Positions 25,432 through 33,887 of a stretch of 64,000 bases of DNA are shown here, piece by piece. The translations under genes and the position numbers were made by a program. Source of the DNA: an uncultured Oscillospiraceae bacterium (lineage in GTDB: Bacteria > Bacillota > Clostridia > Oscillospirales > Oscillospiraceae); assembly GCA_934567355.1 (NCBI GenBank), contig CAKTJC010000001.1, forward strand, positions 124,001 through 188,000, given 5' to 3'. The notes under the pieces are model-generated. The model was not told the origin of the DNA and made no database searches. It saw only the letters and a program-made list of their open reading frames with translations. Position 1 is the first letter of the stretch, and the number at the start of each line of letters is the position of its first letter.

Positions 25432-27222
25432 ATGTATTATTCTGCCGGAACCTACGAATCCTTTGCCCATCCCGAAAAGCCCAAGGATGTGGATAAAAAG
25501 TCTGCCTACGTCATCGGCACCGGCCTGGCCGGGCTCACCGCCGCCTTCTACCTGGTGCGTGACGGCCAGATGAAGGGCGAGCACATCCACCTGCTGGAAA
25601 AGCTGGATCTGGCCGGCGGCAGCTGCGACGGCCGCAAGGACGTGACCAAGGGCTTCTTCATGCGGGGCGGCCGGGAAATGGACAACCACTTTGAAATCAT
25701 GTGGGATACCTTCCGGGATGTGCCCAGCATCGAGACCCCGGGTGTCTCCGTGCTGGATGAGTACTATTGGCTGAACAAGCACGACCCCAACTACTCCCTG
25801 TGCCGGGCCACGGTGAACTGCGGCCAGGATGCCCACACCGATAAGAAGTTCGAGCTGGACAAGGCCTCTGCCATGGCGCTGTCCAAGCTGTTCCTCACCC
25901 CCGAGGAGGCCCTGGAGGGCAAGAAGATTTCCGACGTGCTGCCCGACTCCTTCTGGAGCACCAATTTCTGGCTGTACTGGCAGACCATGTTCGCCTTCCA
26001 GAAGTGGAGCAGCGCCCTGGAGATGAAGCGCTACCTGTGCCGCTATGTCCACCACATCGACGGCCTGCCCGATTTCTCCGCCCTGCGGTTCACCAAGTAC
26101 AACCAGTACGAGAGCATGATTTTGCCCCTGGTGAAGTACCTGGAAAGCCACGGCGTGAAGATTGAATACGGCATGGACGTAAAGAACGTGGTGATCGAGA
26201 AGGAGAACGGCAAGCGGGTGGCCAAGCAGATTGTGTATGTAAAGGACGGCCAGGAGCAGACCATCGACCTGATTGAGGACGACCTGGTGTTCATCACCAA
26301 CGGCTGCTGCACCGACACCTCCTGCTACGGCGACCAGACCCACGCCCCGGACCTCAGCGGCGTTGAAAACGGCAAGGGCGAGTCCTGGGATATGTGGAAG
26401 GCCATCGCCGCCCAGGCAGACCACGGCGAATACGGCAACCCCGATGCCTTCTGCTCCGACGTGGAGGCCACCAACTGGATGAGCGCCACCGTGGCCACCT
26501 CCAACGAGGAAGTCCTGAAATATATCATGAACATCTGCAAGCGGGACCCCCGGGAGGGTAAGGTTACCACCGGCGGCATCGTCACCGTTAAGGACAGCGT
26601 GGACAACTGGTATCTCAGCTGGACCATCAACCGCCAGCCCCAGTTCAAGTCCCAGGACAAGGGCCTGGTGCTGGTGTGGCTGTACGGCCTGCACACCAAT
26701 GTAGAGGGCAACTATGTGAAGAAAGCCATGCGGGAATGCACCGGCGAGGAAATCTGCCGGGAGTGGCTGTACCACATCGGCGTGCCCCAGGAGCGGATTG
26801 CAGACCTGGCCAAGGATGCCTGCAACACCACTACCTGCTATATGCCCTATATCAATGCCTTCTTCCAGCCCAGAAAGTGGAGCGACCGTCCCCTGGTGGT
26901 GCCCGAAGGCGCAGTGAACTTCGCCTTCCTGGGCCAGTTCGCCGAGACCCCCAGAGACACCATTTTCACCACCGAGTATTCCATGCGTACCGGCATGGAG
27001 GCCGTGTATACCCTGCTGGACATCGACCGGGGCGTGCCCGAGGTCTGGGGCAGCAAGTACGATGTCCGGGAGCTGCTGCGGGCCTGCTACTATGCCCTGG
27101 ATAAGAAGCCTCTGAAGGATGCCGACCTGTCCTTCATGGAGCGCGAAGCACTGAAGATCGCCGTTAAGAAGCTGCAGGGCACCGATGTTGAACTGCTGCT
27201 GAAGGAGAGCGGCCTGATCTGA
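25432..27222 (+). CDS. ohyA: Oleate hydratase (myosin-cross-reactive antigen family)
   Basis: The protein has 596 aa, ATG after GGAGGTAAC. The FAD-binding glycine motif GTGLAGLTAAFYLVRDG is near residue 28, followed by HLLEKLDLAGGSCDG and the family segment MRGGREMDNHFEIMWD. The C-terminal part includes PFINAFF-like YINAFFQPRKWSDRP. The enzyme hydrates the cis-9 double bond of oleate and linoleate to 10-hydroxy acids, a detoxification of free unsaturated fatty acids seen in gut bacteria. It has its own promoter and is adjacent to the TetR gene. Confidence 0.95.
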   Translation: MYYSAGTYESFAHPEKPKDVDKKSAYVIGTGLAGLTAAFYLVRDGQMKGEHIHLLEKLDLAGGSCDGRKDVTKGFFMRGGREMDNHFEIMWDTFRDVPSIETPGVSVLDEYYWLNKHDPNYSLCRATVNCGQDAHTDKKFELDKASAMALSKLFLTPEEALEGKKISDVLPDSFWSTNFWLYWQTMFAFQKWSSALEMKRYLCRYVHHIDGLPDFSALRFTKYNQYESMILPLVKYLESHGVKIEYGMDVKNVVIEKENGKRVAKQIVYVKDGQEQTIDLIEDDLVFITNGCCTDTSCYGDQTHAPDLSGVENGKGESWDMWKAIAAQADHGEYGNPDAFCSDVEATNWMSATVATSNEEVLKYIMNICKRDPREGKVTTGGIVTVKDSVDNWYLSWTINRQPQFKSQDKGLVLVWLYGLHTNVEGNYVKKAMRECTGEEICREWLYHIGVPQERIADLAKDACNTTTCYMPYINAFFQPRKWSDRPLVVPEGAVNFAFLGQFAETPRDTIFTTEYSMRTGMEAVYTLLDIDRGVPEVWGSKYDVRELLRACYYALDKKPLKDADLSFMEREALKIAVKKLQGTDVELLLKESGLI

Positions 27223-27339
27223 GAAAAACGATCACATTCCGGAGGTCAGGCGCATATGGCCTCCGGGTGCTGATAAAGGGGCATGCCGCAAAATAGACAT
27301 CCTATCTATATAAAATAAATGCATCAATGCCTCTGAAAA

Positions 27340-27380
27340 CAGGGCAGGAAACCGGGGAATTCCTCTGGTTTCCTGCCCTG
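27340..27380. terminator. Bidirectional terminator between ohyA and the cysteine-desulfurase-like gene
   Basis: A perfect 14-bp stem, CAGGGCAGGAAACC (27340-27353) and GGTTTCCTGCCCTG (27367-27380), lies between convergent genes. Four T's follow on the minus strand and AAAATTT on the plus. Confidence 0.8.
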
Positions 27381-27396
27381 AAAATTTGCAAAGTGC

Positions 27397-28512
27397 TCAT
27401 CCGGTTCCGTGCTGCCCGGAAAGGCCCCGGCGCACCGCCGTCAGGAGGGCATCCGTCTGCCAGTCGGCGGCGTCTGGGCCGAAGCTGACCCGGACGGTGC
27501 CCGTTTCCAGCGTCCCGGCGCTTTCATGCGCCAGCGGCGCGCAGTGCAGCCCCGCCCGCACTGCGATCCCCCGGCGGGCCAGGAGCTCCGCCGCCTGCTC
27601 GCAATCCATCCGCGGCACAAAGGAGAGGGTCCCCGCCTGATGCGCGCCGGAAAATACCCGCATTCCCAGCGTCTCCAGCCCTCCGGCACAGCGCCGGGCC
27701 TGCCGGTGCTCCGCCCGGCTGATGGCAGGCATATGCTGCATCACATAGCGCATGCCCGCCTCCAGTCCCGCCGCACCGGGTACGTTCTGCGTTCCTGCCT
27801 CCAGCCGCTCCGGCAGGAGCTCCGGCATATCCTTCTGGATGGATTCGCTGCCCGTCCCACCATACAGCAGCGGCGTGGTCTCCCCGGCGCACAGCAGCAG
27901 TCCCGTCCCCTGGGGGCCCAGCAGGCCCTTATGCCCCGGCATGGCGATGAATTCCGCCCCCAGCTCCCCCAGCTTTACGGGCAGGCTCCCGGCGGATTGC
28001 GCCGCATCCAGAATAAACGGGACCCCCCGCGCCCGGCACAGCGCCGCCATCTCCTCCACCGGCAGCACATAGCCGAACACATTGGACACATGGGTAAACA
28101 CCGCCGCCTCCGCTCCCCGGCGCAGTGCGCGGTCAAATTTCTCCAGCGTATCCGCCCAGTCGAAAAGTCTGCGCCCGGCAATGTGCAGCTGCGCCCCCAG
28201 CGCATACAGCGGCCGCACCGCCGCATTGTGCTCGAAGCCCGATACCGCCACCGCCGCCCCCGGCTTCACCAGGGAACGGATCGCAATGTTCAGGCCATGG
28301 GTACAATTGGAGGTAAGCACCACCTGCTCCGGGCGGCAATCAAAAAGCTTTGCCGCCGTCTCCCGGCAGGAGAACACCGTCTGCGCCCCCAGCTGTGCCG
28401 CCGGATACCCGCCCCGCCCGGGGCTGGCGCAGCGGCGCATGGCATTTTCCACCGCCCGGTAAACGCCCGGCGGCTTGCGGAAGGAGGTCGCGCCGTAATC
28501 CAGATAGATCAT
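27397..28512 (-). CDS. Cysteine desulfurase-like PLP aminotransferase (class V)
   Basis: The protein has 371 aa, start MIYLDYGATSFRKP at 28512. Fold-type I PLP features are HGLNIAIRSLVKPG, DAAQSAGS (Asp-Ala-Ala-Gln-Ser) and the Schiff-base lysine in MPGHKGLLGPQGTG. HCAPLAHES may hold the mobile-loop cysteine. It belongs to the NifS-like group that travels with DUF3343 proteins. Its start overlaps the DUF3343 stop by 4 bp (ATGA), so the two are translated together. A role in sulfur or selenium transfer is inferred from the pairing. Confidence 0.85.
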   Translation of the reverse strand: MIYLDYGATSFRKPPGVYRAVENAMRRCASPGRGGYPAAQLGAQTVFSCRETAAKLFDCRPEQVVLTSNCTHGLNIAIRSLVKPGAAVAVSGFEHNAAVRPLYALGAQLHIAGRRLFDWADTLEKFDRALRRGAEAAVFTHVSNVFGYVLPVEEMAALCRARGVPFILDAAQSAGSLPVKLGELGAEFIAMPGHKGLLGPQGTGLLLCAGETTPLLYGGTGSESIQKDMPELLPERLEAGTQNVPGAAGLEAGMRYVMQHMPAISRAEHRQARRCAGGLETLGMRVFSGAHQAGTLSFVPRMDCEQAAELLARRGIAVRAGLHCAPLAHESAGTLETGTVRVSFGPDAADWQTDALLTAVRRGLSGQHGTG

Positions 28513-28772
28513 AGTGCCGTTTCCTCCAGCTTTCCTTCCTCCCGCTGCCAATACACCTTCCCGATGGGCAGCTGCTCGGCACGCAGCAGCCCCACCGCCT
28601 GCTCGATCTGCAGCGTCTGCACCCGCAGGCTGTAGCCGCATCCCTTTTCCGCCATCCACCGCTGCGTGCGCCGGATGCTGCACCGAAATCCCGTCCGGCT
28701 CAGGATTCGCTCTCCCCGCTGGGCATAGGTCACGGAGCGAAATGTGATAAAGTAGACGCCATCAACTCTCAT
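28509..28772 (-). CDS. DUF3343 protein, putative Se/S carrier
   Basis: The protein has 87 aa, beginning MRVDGVYFITFRSVTYAQRG. The FITFRSVTYAQRGERIL segment and the CGYSLRV motif near residue 45 match the DUF3343 pattern, where a cysteine in a CG motif is proposed to carry sulfur or selenium. The adjacent cysteine-desulfurase-like gene, overlapping by 4 bp, supports this. The RBS is not obvious. Confidence 0.75.
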   Translation of the reverse strand: MRVDGVYFITFRSVTYAQRGERILSRTGFRCSIRRTQRWMAEKGCGYSLRVQTLQIEQAVGLLRAEQLPIGKVYWQREEGKLEETAL

Positions 28773-28914
28773 ACGACAAAACCTCCCGGAACATTCTATG
28801 GCAGGAGCGGAGCAATGGTGCCTGATCCGGCGGAGAAATCCGCCGCCCCGCAGGGGTATTTTTCCAATATCCGGGGAAGATTTTATTAAAATTCCCCGCA
28901 CATTTGCGGGGCGC

Positions 28915-28943
28915 TTGAAATCTCCGCCGGAATGTGGTAGTAT
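28915..28943 (+). promoter_or_regulatory. Extended -10 promoter for vanY
   Basis: -35 TTGAAA, 17-nt spacer ending in TG plus one base, -10 TAGTAT. Two GC hairpins (around 28830 and 28894) sit upstream in the divergent region. Confidence 0.7.
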
Positions 28944-28975
28944 GGATAAAATATTGTTGGGAGTGGACGAATCTG

Positions 28976-30313
28976 ATGAAAAAACGAACCCGTGCCTTGC
29001 TGCTTGTTTTCTGCCTGGTCGTCATTGCCATTCTGGCGGCGCTGGGCGGCCTGTGGTATTACACGGCGCACCTGGACAGAAGCGGATGGGTGCAGCAGAA
29101 CGGATATTACTATTATCTGGATGAAAAGGGAACGCCTGTCTCCGGCTGGATGGAAGAGGCCGGAAACATGTACTATTTTGGCCAGAGCAGCGCCATGGTC
29201 ACCGGCTGGCAGGCCATCGACGGCAACCACTATTACTTCGGCAGCAGCGGCGTGATGCACACCGGCTGGCTGGAGGAGAATAACCAGCGGCGCTACTTCC
29301 TGCAAAGCGGCATCCCTGCCTCCGGGTGGGTGGATGTGGACGGCCTGCGGCGCTACTTCCTGGCAGACGGTCTGCTCGCCTCCGGCTGGCAGGACATCGA
29401 CGGCGCACACTGCTACCTGTCGGAAGAGGGAACCCTCGCCACCGGCTGGCTGGAGCAGCCAGAAGGGATCTACTACCTCGATGACCGCGGCTGTCCCCTC
29501 GGCGGACTGAATACCATTGACGGCAGCACTTACTATTTCTTTGACGGCAGCCGCCTGATGGCTCAGGGCCTGATCGACCTGGCGGACGGAACCCATTTCT
29601 TCGCTGAGGATGGAAAGATGCTCACCGGCTGGCAGACCATGGATGGCTCCACCTTTTATTTCGGCGACAGCGGCGTGATGCACACCGGCTGGCTGGAGGA
29701 AGACGAATACCGCTACTACTTCAATGACGACGGCACCATGGCCGTGTCCCCCACCGTCATCGACGGGGAGACCTGCTACTTCACTCCCGACGGCATCTAC
29801 GTGCTGCTGGTAAACTACCGCAACCCCATGCCGGACAGCTATACGCCCAACCTCGTCGCCTACAACAGCTGGGCGCGGGTGGATGCCGTTGCCGAGCAGC
29901 ACCTGCGGCAGATGATCCTGGACTGCCGCGCCACCGGCATCGAATGCTGGCTCAACTGCGGCTACCGCAGCCAGGATGAGCAGAACACCATCCTCAATGA
30001 CCGCACCAAGGAATACCAGCAGAAGGGGCTGAGCTATCAGGACGCCTACAACAAGGCGCTGGAGACTGTGGCGCTGCCCGGCTACAGCGAGCACGAAACC
30101 GGCCTTGCCTTTGACATCGTCTGCTCCGTCACCCCCACGTGGCTGCACGAGCACTGCTGGGAATACGGGTTCATCCTCCGCTATCCCGAGGATAAAGCGG
30201 ACATCACGAACATCGTCTATGAGCACTGGCACTACCGCTATGTGGGCACCAAGGTATCCATGGCCATGAAGGACTCCGGACTGTGCCTGGAGGAGTACCT
30301 GGGCGCAGCATAA
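28976..30313 (+). CDS. D-alanyl-D-alanine carboxypeptidase (VanY/M15B) with cell-wall-binding repeats
   Basis: The protein has 445 aa; start MKKRTRALLLVF at 28976 (weak RBS, GGAG about 12 nt away). An N-terminal transmembrane anchor (residues 6-26) is followed by about eleven 20-residue aromatic repeats of the SGW...YYF choline-binding-like type (residues 35-280), then a VanY domain. Metal and catalytic motifs are intact: GYRSQDEQNTIL, SEHETGLAFDI (HxxxGxAxD) and EHWHYRYVG. The enzyme trims the terminal D-Ala of peptidoglycan stem peptides. The next gene, a secreted foldase/peptidase fusion, is 33 bp downstream. Confidence 0.9.
   Translation: MKKRTRALLLVFCLVVIAILAALGGLWYYTAHLDRSGWVQQNGYYYYLDEKGTPVSGWMEEAGNMYYFGQSSAMVTGWQAIDGNHYYFGSSGVMHTGWLEENNQRRYFLQSGIPASGWVDVDGLRRYFLADGLLASGWQDIDGAHCYLSEEGTLATGWLEQPEGIYYLDDRGCPLGGLNTIDGSTYYFFDGSRLMAQGLIDLADGTHFFAEDGKMLTGWQTMDGSTFYFGDSGVMHTGWLEEDEYRYYFNDDGTMAVSPTVIDGETCYFTPDGIYVLLVNYRNPMPDSYTPNLVAYNSWARVDAVAEQHLRQMILDCRATGIECWLNCGYRSQDEQNTILNDRTKEYQQKGLSYQDAYNKALETVALPGYSEHETGLAFDIVCSVTPTWLHEHCWEYGFILRYPEDKADITNIVYEHWHYRYVGTKVSMAMKDSGLCLEEYLGAA
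29245..29277. repeat. Internal direct repeat, copy 1 (33 bp) in vanY
   Basis: A 33-bp stretch containing GTGATGCACACCGGCTGGCT is identical to 29668-29700. It encodes part of a wall-binding repeat (SGVMHTGWLEE). The two copies are 423 bp apart (a multiple of three), so recombination would delete about seven repeats in frame. Confidence 0.85.
29668..29700. repeat. Internal direct repeat, copy 2 (33 bp) in vanY
   Basis: Identical to 29245-29277; see that entry. Confidence 0.85.
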
Positions 30314-30346
30314 ACGACCGATTTCTTTTGCATCGAGGTGAGCACC

Positions 30347-32422
30347 ATGGGAAAATACAGCCGTCCGAAGAAATCCCACCGCACGGGCAGGACGCTTGCG
30401 CTGCTGGGTGCGCTGATTATCCTGGCTGCAGCCTTACTGGTCATCATGCCGCATACGCTTCGCCCTGCCGCGCAGCAGGCTGACATTGTCCCTACAGAGC
30501 CCACCACCGAGACGGAGCCGGTTGTTATAACGGTCGTAACGGCGGACGGTCAGCCCGAGAGCCTGACCTGCTTCGCAAGCTATACCTGCACCCCCGATCA
30601 AGCGGAGCCGGGTGCCGTGGTCGCCGTCTGGGGGGATGCCCAGCTGACCAACCAAGCTCTCCAGATCTATTATCTCAATGCCATCCGCACCCATCAGTCC
30701 GGCAGCGAGGTGCAGCCAGACCTCTCCCAGCCGCTGGAGAGCCAGCGCTGTCCGCTGGTGGAGGAGAATATCTCCTGGCAGCATTATTTTTTGAATCAGG
30801 CAATCCGCAGCTGGCAGACGCAGCAGGCGCTGCTGGAGGCGGCGAAGGAACCGCGCCCCATCACCGAGGAGGCCTACAAGCCCAACGAGCGGAAGGATCT
30901 GCATGGGGAATATGTATCCCCCGACCTGCCCGTCAACCAGTTCCTATACCAGGATCAGCCCTGCTACAAGCCGAACACCATGCATCAGAGCTATCTGGAC
31001 GGCCTGGGCGAGCAGATGGACGAACTTGCCGCCGGGCGGGGCTACACCGACCTCAATGATTGCGCGCAGCGCGTTTTTGGCGGATTGGTCAGCGCGGATG
31101 ATTTGATTGCGGCGGCGCGGGATTATAATTTTGCCTATATGTACTTCACCGAGTGGAGCTACGATGCCGCCACCGACGAGGAGCTTTCCGAATATCTGGA
31201 AAAGAATCCCCTGCCGGAAAATGATGCCTATACCGTGGACATGCGCCATGTGCTGCTGATCCCGGAGGATGCCGAGGTCGCATCGGACGGAACCGTCACC
31301 GCCTCCGAAGAGCAGTGGAAGGCTTGCGAGGAGCACGCGAAGAAGCTGCTGCAGACCTGGTCGGGAGAATATTTGACTACCCTGAATCGGGATGCAAATT
31401 TTGCCAGACTGGCAAACCGGAATTCTCAGGATGCCGGTTCCAGGGTCAACGGAGGACTGTATCAAAATGTGCGCCGCGGTCAGCTGATTAACGAGCTGGA
31501 CAGTTGGTGCTTCAGCGAGGATCGCAAAGAGGGCGAATATGCCATTCTCCGCTCTCCGCTGGGCTGCCATATTGTCTTTTTCCGTGGGAGCAGCAGCGTA
31601 ACGCAGGCAGCTGTCCGCGACGATATGTTCCGCCGCCAGGCGGAGGAGGAGCTGCAACAGCGCCGTGAGGCTGCCGACCTGAAGATCGATTACAGCGCCG
31701 CCGCCCTCTGGGCGGACTGGACGGCCGCGTCCGTTCTGCCGGTGGATACGCTCTACACGGATGTGGCGCACGAGCGCTTCCCGGAGGTAATGGTCTATTT
31801 CCAGCAGGATTATTCCTCTACGCCCTATGGCGCCAGCTATGTTGGCGTCAGCGGCTGCGGTGTTTCCGTGCTGGCGATGGTCGCCACCTATATGAATGAC
31901 ACCGTGATTACCCCAGCCATGATGGCAAAGCGTTATTCCTCGTATTATCTGGAGGGCGCAGGAACCCGGGGCGAGCTGTTCATTTATATGCCGGAGGAGC
32001 TGGGCTTCTTCCTGGATCGCACTGCTTATAAGATCGACGAATTTGCCGAGGCGCTGATGAACGGCCAGCTGGTGGTGGATCTGCAGTACAAGGGCTATTT
32101 CACCACCACGGGGCACTATATGCTGCTTTCGGGCTACAATCCGGAGGACGATACCTTTCAGGTGCGCGACTCCAATATCAAAAATTATAAAAAGCTGGAG
32201 GGAAACAAGACGGATCGCTTTACGCGCGATCAGGTCAAAAATGCCAGCAACTGCGGCTACATCATGCAAAAGAAGATCACCCGCATTCCTGCCTGCGCCC
32301 GCTGCGGTGGGACCTTTGAGGACACGGCTCTGGAGAAGCTGCTTACGGAGGACTATATCTGCCCCAAGTGCAGCGCTGCCATTGCCCGCCGAAGTACCTT
32401 TTTGGAACTCATGGGCGCGTAA
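30347..32422 (+). CDS. Membrane-anchored fusion: parvulin peptidyl-prolyl isomerase + C39-like cysteine peptidase + zinc ribbon
   Basis: The protein has 691 aa; ATG at 30347 lies 6 nt after GAGGTG. A transmembrane segment (about residues 15-36) is followed by a Thr/Glu-rich spacer. A SurA/PrsA-type helical region leads to a parvulin domain (about 290-411: MRHVLLIPEDA, FARLANRNSQDAGSRVNGG, SPLGCHIVFF). A papain-like C39_2 domain (about 470-615) has Cys in SGCGVSVLAMVATY, His in TTGHYMLLSGY and Asp in FQVRDSN. A CxxC-x17-CxxC zinc ribbon (CARC near 650, CPKC near 671) closes it. I do not know a named family with this architecture. It probably acts at the cell surface with the VanY protein upstream; the reaction is unknown. 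Confidence 0.7.
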   Translation: MGKYSRPKKSHRTGRTLALLGALIILAAALLVIMPHTLRPAAQQADIVPTEPTTETEPVVITVVTADGQPESLTCFASYTCTPDQAEPGAVVAVWGDAQLTNQALQIYYLNAIRTHQSGSEVQPDLSQPLESQRCPLVEENISWQHYFLNQAIRSWQTQQALLEAAKEPRPITEEAYKPNERKDLHGEYVSPDLPVNQFLYQDQPCYKPNTMHQSYLDGLGEQMDELAAGRGYTDLNDCAQRVFGGLVSADDLIAAARDYNFAYMYFTEWSYDAATDEELSEYLEKNPLPENDAYTVDMRHVLLIPEDAEVASDGTVTASEEQWKACEEHAKKLLQTWSGEYLTTLNRDANFARLANRNSQDAGSRVNGGLYQNVRRGQLINELDSWCFSEDRKEGEYAILRSPLGCHIVFFRGSSSVTQAAVRDDMFRRQAEEELQQRREAADLKIDYSAAALWADWTAASVLPVDTLYTDVAHERFPEVMVYFQQDYSSTPYGASYVGVSGCGVSVLAMVATYMNDTVITPAMMAKRYSSYYLEGAGTRGELFIYMPEELGFFLDRTAYKIDEFAEALMNGQLVVDLQYKGYFTTTGHYMLLSGYNPEDDTFQVRDSNIKNYKKLEGNKTDRFTRDQVKNASNCGYIMQKKITRIPACARCGGTFEDTALEKLLTEDYICPKCSAAIARRSTFLELMGA

Positions 32423-32432
32423 ATACGGCAAA

Positions 32433-32462
32433 CATCCCCTCTGCTGTTTTGCAGAGGGGATG
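32433..32462. terminator. Bidirectional terminator hairpin
   Basis: Perfect 12-bp stem CATCCCCTCTGC / GCAGAGGGGATG with a 6-nt loop, between the convergent fusion gene and the small minus-strand gene. T-runs on both sides are weak. Confidence 0.7.
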
Positions 32463-32464
32463 AA

Positions 32465-32692
32465 TCATATTTCAGTAAATTCGTAGCTGTAAGTGACAGC
32501 ATTGCCCGCGAAACGGTAGATGATCTGACCGGAGGGCAGAATCTCCTTTGTAAACCTGGAAAACTCTCTTCCGTGCTTGGCACGGATATAGTCCGCCGGA
32601 TCCTCCAGCTCTACTTCTTCAAAAGCAGTTTGTGGGTGGGATTCTCCTCCACAGGCGTTAGAAAATTTGATAACAATTTCATATTCCTTCAT
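32465..32692 (-). CDS. Small hypothetical protein
   Basis: The protein has 75 aa from the ATG at 32692, with AAGGAG 6 nt upstream. It begins MKEYEIVIKFSNACGGES and ends GNAVTYSYEFTEI. No family recognised; no membrane segment. It starts 13 bp after the carD stop and is probably cotranscribed with it. Confidence 0.65.
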   Translation of the reverse strand: MKEYEIVIKFSNACGGESHPQTAFEEVELEDPADYIRAKHGREFSRFTKEILPSGQIIYRFAGNAVTYSYEFTEI

Positions 32693-32705
32693 AGACAACT
32701 CCTTC

Positions 32706-33185
32706 TTACAGCTTACTTTGAATATACGCCCCGACCTCTGTGACCGGCAGGCCCAGGACAAGGGAAAACTCCTGCTCGATCATGCCCTCCACCCGGTGCA
32801 TGGTCTCCCGGTCGGCCATGGACAGCGCCTTTTCCATCTGCTGGCGGTGCAGGCAGGCGGCAAGGAGCACCAGCTCTCCGGTGTCCCGGCGGGAGAGGAT
32901 CTTCTGAATGTGCTCTCCGCGCTGCTTCCGGTCGGCGATCCAGGGCATCTGTGCATTCCGGATGCCGGCGAGGATCCCGTCGATCTCCTCCCGGGTCAAC
33001 AGTCTGCGGGAACGTGTGTCGGAACTCTCTTCCGGGAGATAGAAGACCGTTCCCTCCTGGTTGACGGGGCTGAGAATATAGTAATTCCGCGCGCCTGCCC
33101 CGGTTCTGAAATCCATAGTGCGAATGTCCGTGACCTGACAAATTCCCTGACCGCTGTAATTGATATAATCGCCCTTCTGATACAT
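32706..33185 (-). CDS. CarD family transcription factor
   Basis: The protein has 159 aa, beginning MYQKGDYINYSGQGICQVTDI, the CarD_TRCF RNA-polymerase-interaction fold, followed by a helical C-terminal DNA-binding part. CarD relatives bind RNA polymerase beta and stabilise open complexes. Its promoter lies in the block that also contains the divergent promoter of the 79-aa gene. Confidence 0.85.
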   Translation of the reverse strand: MYQKGDYINYSGQGICQVTDIRTMDFRTGAGARNYYILSPVNQEGTVFYLPEESSDTRSRRLLTREEIDGILAGIRNAQMPWIADRKQRGEHIQKILSRRDTGELVLLAACLHRQQMEKALSMADRETMHRVEGMIEQEFSLVLGLPVTEVGAYIQSKL

Positions 33186-33236
33186 CCTCTGCGCTCCTTC
33201 TCATCTGCTTCGGCGTGTTGAAACTTTTCCACTTTT

Positions 33237-33265
33237 ATTATATCAAATCCGGCGTACAATTTCAA
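33237..33265 (-). promoter_or_regulatory. Promoter for carD
   Basis: On the minus strand, -35 TTGAAA, 17-nt spacer, -10 TATAAT. The -35 falls inside the block TACAATTTCAAAAGTCA that is repeated at about 33702. Confidence 0.75.
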
Positions 33266-33314
33266 AAGTCATTTTTTACAAAACTTTTCTATCATTTTTT
33301 GGTCAAAACGCCCT

Positions 33315-33343
33315 TTGCATTTTTGAAGGCAAAAAATTATAAT
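33315..33343 (+). promoter_or_regulatory. Promoter for the 79-aa gene (cassette copy 1)
   Basis: -35 TTGCAT, 17-nt spacer, -10 TATAAT. Near-identical spacing and flanks recur at 33770-33798. The 33186-33422 gap holds this promoter, the divergent carD promoter and a 75-nt leader. Confidence 0.75.
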
Positions 33344-33422
33344 AAATCCGTAGTAAGCAATACCGCGCATGATTCGGCGGCATACTGTGCCATACGATTT
33401 TACATGGAACAGGAGATTAAAA

Positions 33423-33662
33423 ATGAAACGAGCGAAAGCAGCCTGCCTTTGTCAAACACTCCATTTTATGCTGAAGGAGAATGTACCACACGACTACGCC
33501 TGCAAACTTGTGCAGGAAGAGGTCGTCCAATACAAAAAGGGGCTGGAGCGCAATCGTACCCAGTATAAGCTGGTAGAGCAGGCGGAGCAGCCGGACGGTT
33601 CTGTTATTGTAAAGATCCTTAAGCAGTACAATTCCAGCCCCGTAGGGGACTATTTGAAGTAA
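33423..33662 (+). CDS. Small hypothetical protein
   Basis: The protein has 79 aa from the ATG at 33423 (AGGAG at 33410-33414). It begins MKRAKAACLCQTLHFML, is rich in charged residues and ends SSPVGDYLK. Two cysteines lie near the N-terminus (ACLCQT). It is not membrane-embedded. I do not recognise a family. It shares a duplicated promoter block with the MATE gene downstream, suggesting joint regulation. Confidence 0.6.
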   Translation: MKRAKAACLCQTLHFMLKENVPHDYACKLVQEEVVQYKKGLERNRTQYKLVEQAEQPDGSVIVKILKQYNSSPVGDYLK

Positions 33663-33769
33663 CCACATAGTCCAAAAACCCGTTACTTTCATCACGGCAA
33701 ATCCAGGAGTACAATTTCAAAAGTCAAATTCCGCGAAACATTTCCCGCCGTTTTTGTTCAAAACTTCCT

Positions 33770-33798
33770 TTGCAATTTGCGGCTCAAAGGATTATAAT
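33770..33798 (+). promoter_or_regulatory. Promoter for the MATE gene (cassette copy 2)
   Basis: -35 TTGCAA, 17-nt spacer, -10 TATAAT. The upstream block GTACAATTTCAAAAGTC matches that of copy 1 at 33255. Confidence 0.75.
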
Positions 33799-33813
33799 GA
33801 ATCCGTAACGAGT

Positions 33814-33887
33814 GGCACAGTGCGTAAATCCGGTTGCGCAGCTGTGCCGCTTTTTGTATGCACAGGCTGCGGGAGCGGACTGTGCAT
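33814..33887 (+). promoter_or_regulatory. Putative transcription attenuator in the MATE leader
   Basis: Four segments alternate: GGCACAG (33814-33820), CTGTGCC (33842-33848), GCACAG (33860-33865) and CTGTGC (33880-33885). Segments 1:2 form an 11-bp stem with one bulge followed by TTTTT (33851-33855), a terminator. Segments 2:3 can pair instead and would prevent it. Segments 3:4 form an 8-bp hairpin ending about 10 nt before AAAGGAG. No leader peptide is seen, so a small molecule or protein would be the likely trigger. Confidence 0.6.
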
